Shown here piece after piece: positions 6,777 through 6,841 of a stretch of DNA of 6,841 nucleotides. Each line of letters starts with the position of its first letter. Within the stretch, counting starts at the first letter, position 1. A model generated the notes under the pieces. It saw only the letters and a program-made list of their open reading frames with translations. It was not told the DNA's origin and did no database searches. The translations under genes were made by a program, and so were the position numbers. Source of the stretch: Rhodospirillaceae bacterium. GTDB taxonomy: Bacteria; Pseudomonadota; Alphaproteobacteria; Rickettsiales; UBA3002. The DNA is taken from contig CANHAG010000070.1 of the NCBI GenBank assembly GCA_947458525.1, forward strand, positions 1-6,841. The letters run 5' to 3'.

Positions 6777-6841
6777 GCACAGATTCATGGTTATGGCCAG
6801 TATTCGCAGCACCAGAATCATCACAGCTTCTCCACATTCCC
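6777..6841. other. Window-end region, no certain gene
   Basis: On the minus strand a frame entering at the window end reads G-N-V-E-K-L and stops at TGA 6823-6821; this could be the tail of an upstream gene. A second open frame (start ATG about 6822) runs to 6726 and overlaps the fur start, but it looks like composition-driven sequence (PPPRLALCFAHAAQP). Neither can be identified. Confidence 0.3.

Noticed and set aside
6726..6822. Small minus-strand frame overlapping the fur start
   Set aside because: Although GGAG precedes its ATG, the roughly 31-residue product resembles nothing known, and its second half is the fur leader and start read in another frame.

Overview
The window looks like a chromosomal segment of a moderately GC-rich alphaproteobacterium. 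The evidence is the Fur-family protein (E-H-H-D-H-L-I-D core, no C-terminal CxxC), the adjacent ornithine-lipid genes olsB and olsA, and a chemoreceptor that lacks a C-terminal CheR/CheB-tethering pentapeptide. I cannot place it below class level. No RNA gene, insertion sequence, prophage, CRISPR array or plasmid function is visible.

Layout. Positions 1-112 (minus strand) are the first 37 codons of a probable acetate-kinase-family gene that runs off the window. Positions 113-451 are a relatively AT-rich divergent intergenic region that probably carries promoters for both flanking genes. Positions 452-2590 (plus) encode a 712-residue membrane chemoreceptor with a large periplasmic Cache-type sensor. 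After a 103-base gap with a possible hairpin, 2694-4142 (plus) encode a 12-helix APC-superfamily amino acid permease of the bacterial CAT/YfnA/GkApcT type. A short convergent gap with terminator-like structure follows. The remainder is read from the minus strand as a tight four-gene run, in transcription order: fur-like regulator (6742-6329), olsB (6324-5536), olsA (5531-4737) and a VanX-type D-Ala-D-Ala dipeptidase (4747-4199). The spacings are 4 bases, 4 bases and an 11-base overlap, which strongly suggests one operon. The last ~100 bases hold a plausible fur promoter and no certain gene.

How the genes may work together. OlsB and OlsA are the two-step pathway for phosphorus-free ornithine lipids. 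The dipeptidase would break down the D-Ala-D-Ala unit of peptidoglycan precursors. Placed behind a Fur/Mur-type metal regulator, the run reads as an envelope-adaptation operon that may respond to metal status; this is an inference from gene order. The plus-strand chemoreceptor and permease may share interest in amino-acid-like nutrients, but nothing in the sequence proves a link.

Most of the window is recognisable, well-conserved biology. I do not see a wholly new system. The most interesting point is the fur-olsB-olsA-dipeptidase gene run.
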